Part shown: piece after piece, positions 60,784 to 64,000 of the stretch
How the letters are laid out: every line of letters begins with the position of its first letter
How positions within the stretch are numbered: the stretch's first letter is position 1
Source: Heterodera schachtii
Taxonomy: Eukaryota; Nematoda; Chromadorea; Rhabditida; Heteroderidae
Direction of reading: 5' to 3'
NCBI GenBank assembly: GCA_023374025.1
Contig: SIJG01000087.1
Coordinates: 81,446 to 145,445 of the forward strand
DNA length: 64,000 nt
The notes under the pieces: model-generated
The model's input: only the letters and a program-made list of their open reading frames with translations
Told to the model about the DNA's origin: nothing
The model's database searches: none
Position numbers and translations under genes: made by a program

Positions 60784-62647
60784 TACATTTTAATGTTCTA
60801 TCTTATTTAAATCTTTACTGCAATCAATAAAATGTAACAAGCACCAAATTATAATCTATAAATAAAATTCATTTATTATAAATTTTCAGAGTCTCATTAA
60901 TTGTAAATAAATAGAAATATTTGAAAAATAAAAGAAATGCCAATTATCCCAACGATATCATAATTAATTTGATCTATTTTTTAAAGATGAATCAATCGTA
61001 CATAGAAATTAACTTCACCAATATAGCTATAAATATTGTTTGCTTTAGCAATTTGTAATCATAAATTAACATTTAAAAACTAAAAATAAGGCAAAACATA
61101 CATTTAATAATTTACCAGCAAAAGCAATGTTTAATAGTTATAATTAAATTTTAAAATCTATATTATTTTTATTAATTACAAATTTTACTGATTATTTTTA
61201 GGAATTATTGAGACTCAGTAATTTTAGCAGTTAATGAATACGCTGGTTCACGAAATATAAAGCATTTATTTTATGAATTTTTGATTCTTTTAAATATATT
61301 TTTTGCTTGTATTTTATTTCAAAAATAAATTTTATATTGTTCATTAATAAAATTTTTTTATAATCAATCAGATAAACAAGTTTCCAAGCCCCAATTTTAC
61401 CAAACGATGAATGACAACAGGCAATAAGATTTACTCGAATTGAACGAATTAAATTTATTTCACTTATTTTGTATCCACCAATATTTCACGATTATTTTAT
61501 ATTTATTTTTGTTATATCTCTTTTCGTAATACTAAATGAATTTTATGATTTTGGTAGAATTAAAAATTCATATTAGATTTTTCCTCATTTTAATGAAAAT
61601 AAATTTTTATTAATTCTTTTATTTACTCGATGTACAAAACTATTACTTTTTTAAGTTTGTCAATATTATATTTATGTAATTGTTGCAGCAGCTGAAGAAT
61701 AAAATATGTCAGTATTAAAATATTTCATTAAAAAAACATTTAAATCTTAATTATTTTTAAATCCTCATTATACAATATGTAATGAAATAAAATTATCTTT
61801 AAAATAAAGATATATACTTCGTAATTAATTTTTAATTTTTTAATCATGTTATTTATTTATTTTTATCAGTTTTTTCTTTTTTTTATCTTTATTAATGATT
61901 TGTATCTTTTCAAATAAACGTCTTTTAATAATTAAAGATTATGTAAAAAAAGAATTTGTTGTTAATATATTAAAATATATACACATATTGTTATATCCAC
62001 ACTTTTATTAACAAAAAATAACGTTGTTCATTTTAATTGATTAGATATGATGGTTTATAAATTTACAACAAAAAGAATGTATTTTATTTATTTGCTCAAA
62101 ATCTTTCGTTTATACAATTGATGTTATTCAATTGTTTTTTGTGAAAAAATTGTTTAAATTATTTACTTTTAATTTTAGTTTAGGTTATCTTTAAATACTC
62201 TTTAAATATGTGTATTAAGAATAATTATTAAGTTCATGCTATAGAGCTCGCTCTAAAGTGCAAGCAGTATGACCAACATTTATTTTTATAAGATCTATAT
62301 GATATTTTTATAATGAAAATACATTTCTTATGGTTAATTCCTAAATTTTCCATCAACCGACTTTAATTTATAAAATTTATTTTTATGTATTTAATAATTT
62401 ATTCGATACAATAAAAAGATTTATTTTTTGTCTTTACATTTTGAGCGCTAAAAATTAGTTAATATTCGTTTCGCTTTATAATTTCGATTCATTTCGGAAA
62501 ATTTCATTTTAAAGTTATTTATATCAAATTTTTTATGATGATGTTATTTTCGGATTCAAAATATAGACGAAATAAGAATTATTCTACAAAAATAAATTTT
62601 TTATTTAAAAAAGCTTTAATTATTTAGTGATATTTTATTTTGAGTAT
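60784..62647. other. AT-rich stretch between the duplicated segments
   Basis: No gene supported. A small islet at 62235-62275 is open in two plus-strand frames (one contains AIELALKCKQYDQH) and has a GTATGA donor-like site. Confidence 0.5.
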
Positions 62648-62965
62648 ACTTTCCCGCTTGCGGTTTTTGCAAATCCTTCAATTTTAATACATTACTGTCG
62701 TAATTATATAAATTAACTCTATAAATTTTAATAATATCAATAATTCATGTGACCTATGGGCTAAAAAGGAGCTCGATTCCGCGAAAAACTATGACAGTGA
62801 GTCAACGAGATGATAAAATATTGTAAAAAATAACTAATTAGACAAAATTTGCAAATATTTCATAATAGCATCTTATTTGAACATCAAAATTATAAAAAAG
62901 AGAACTAATATGAGCATATCGTAATTTAAATAAATAAAAGAATTGATATAAAAAAGGAAATAAAT
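62648..62965 (+). repeat. 318-bp direct duplication, copy 2
   Basis: Second copy of 60399-60716 with no difference seen by eye. Its flanks (GAGTAT before, GTTTTAATTAAA after) differ from those of copy 1. This argues against simple misjoining of one flank but does not exclude an assembly artefact. Confidence 0.9.
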
Positions 62966-63720
62966 GTTTTAATTAAAAGTAATTATTATTAATGAAATAA
63001 CAAAAACTTTTTAACTTTTTTTCATTAATAAAAATTGTCTAACTACGGCGTTCGTTTAATAATAATTATAAGGTCGAAGGTAGCATATATAACCTATAAC
63101 AAACAGATAAAATAATAAAAGAGAGCTATTGACGTATGGCTATGTTTAAGAAAATATTCTATCATATCAAATATTATTAAAAATATACTATCAGTTAATT
63201 ATTCAATACATTTTAACCTTAAAATTTCAAAATAATTTAGAACATTTATTTTGCATTTAACAATTTAATTATTCAACTTGAAGAAAAATAAAAAATCTAT
63301 ATTTAAATATTAATAATTTAAAATTTAATTAGAATATAGGAATAATTTGCATTAATGAAAAAATTTAATAAAATATTTCTCAATTTGATTGGAAATAAAA
63401 ATGAATTGAAAAATCAAAAGAGCCCACTAAATAAAGTTATTTTTCAAAAAAGTACAAAATTTTGTTGTGAGAGGTAGACAACAATTTTACATAAACTTAA
63501 AAATAATATGTTTTTAAATTTATTTAATGTTTTTATATAATCAAATTACAAATTTATATTAAAATTAGTTATTAATAATGAAAAGAAACAAACTAATTAA
63601 ATCAAAATTTGTAAGATACATTAAATGGAAGAAAAAGACAGGTTAAAAAATATAAAAAATTAAAAACCACTCTTTACAAATAAAAAAAAGTAATTAAATT
63701 TTATAATTCAAAAAATTTAA
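62966..63720. other. AT-rich stretch without recognisable genes
   Basis: Nothing recognisable. Confidence 0.6.
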
Positions 63721-63834
63721 AAATTTATTTGGGATTCGGAATTTGGCCGCTTGTATTGCGGTGGTTGCCATAATTTCACCAACCATTTCATCTCCGAATG
63801 TCCTATGGACAAGGGATCATGGATATTTTTTTAA
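63721..63834 (+). CDS. Candidate exon with zinc-knuckle-like Cys/His pattern
   Basis: A GC-richer islet (63731-63820) is open for 37 codons in a frame containing LYCGGCHNFTNHFISECP. This gives C-x2-C-x5-H-x4-C-P, close to the CCHC zinc-knuckle C-x2-C-x4-H-x4-C but one residue longer. No clear splice sites bound it. One other plus frame and a minus frame (HSEMKWLVKLWQPPQ...) are also open, so the assignment rests on the pattern alone. Confidence 0.3.
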   Translation, partial: KFIWDSEFGRLYCGGCHNFTNHFISECPMDKGSWIFF

Positions 63835-64000
63835 ATAAATCATTACTTATTTTATATTAACATTAACCTACATTAAAAATTACTAATTTCAAAAAATTAA
63901 AAAGTTTGTAAACTAAATTTCTTATCTATGTTTAAACATAAATTAAAATTAAAATTGAAAATAAAAATATTAATATAATATTTTAATTAATATCCAATAA

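Overview
The window looks like part of a very AT-rich (roughly 80 %) invertebrate nuclear genome scaffold. The evidence is the lack of dense ORFs or bacterial operons, a decayed CR1-like LINE, a Ty3/Gypsy-type LTR with a tRNA-Ser-like primer site, several non-autonomous DNA transposons with clean target-site duplications, and a 413-base run of Ns (assembly gap). I cannot name the species. No complete conventional gene is visible. Most of the sequence is AT-rich intergenic or intronic DNA in which nearly all ORFs are hydrophobic or Lys/Asn/Ile-rich chance frames.

Layout: 1-600 is a GC-rich patch with a cluster of five tiny-loop palindromes. A ~180-bp dispersed repeat lies at 750-932 and again at 17126-17304. 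An LTR with an adjacent primer site is at 4345-4603. 6962-8460 holds a fragment related to the large hAT-like element at 48988 and a complete 781-bp hAT-like element with an 8-bp duplication. 17.3-17.7 kb has a 34-bp minisatellite and a short gag-like reading frame. 29.55-31.37 kb is a minus-strand LINE with endonuclease and the start of reverse transcriptase, frameshifted and lacking its 3' part. 42347-43027 is a foldback-like element with terminal clusters of a 14-bp repeat and a 9-bp duplication. 48988-50500 and 50878-51153 are two more hAT-like elements, each with a perfect 8-bp duplication. 57.56-58.01 kb is a truncated inverted relative of the 7680 element. 60399-60716 and 62648-62965 are identical 318-bp direct copies.

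Scattered through the AT-rich background are GC-richer islets of about 50-120 bp that could be small exons separated by long introns. Examples are 21656-21751, 46321-46425, 47484-47561, 51721-51830, 55012-55685, 59858-59986 and 63721-63834. The most suggestive is a Cys-rich segment at 47484-47561. A leucine-rich-repeat-like open frame lies at 56208-56366. Several islets are open on both strands, so these calls are tentative. The best-supported finding is that at least two hAT-like elements with different terminal repeats share a ~26-bp GC-rich hairpin, which occurs six times in the window.
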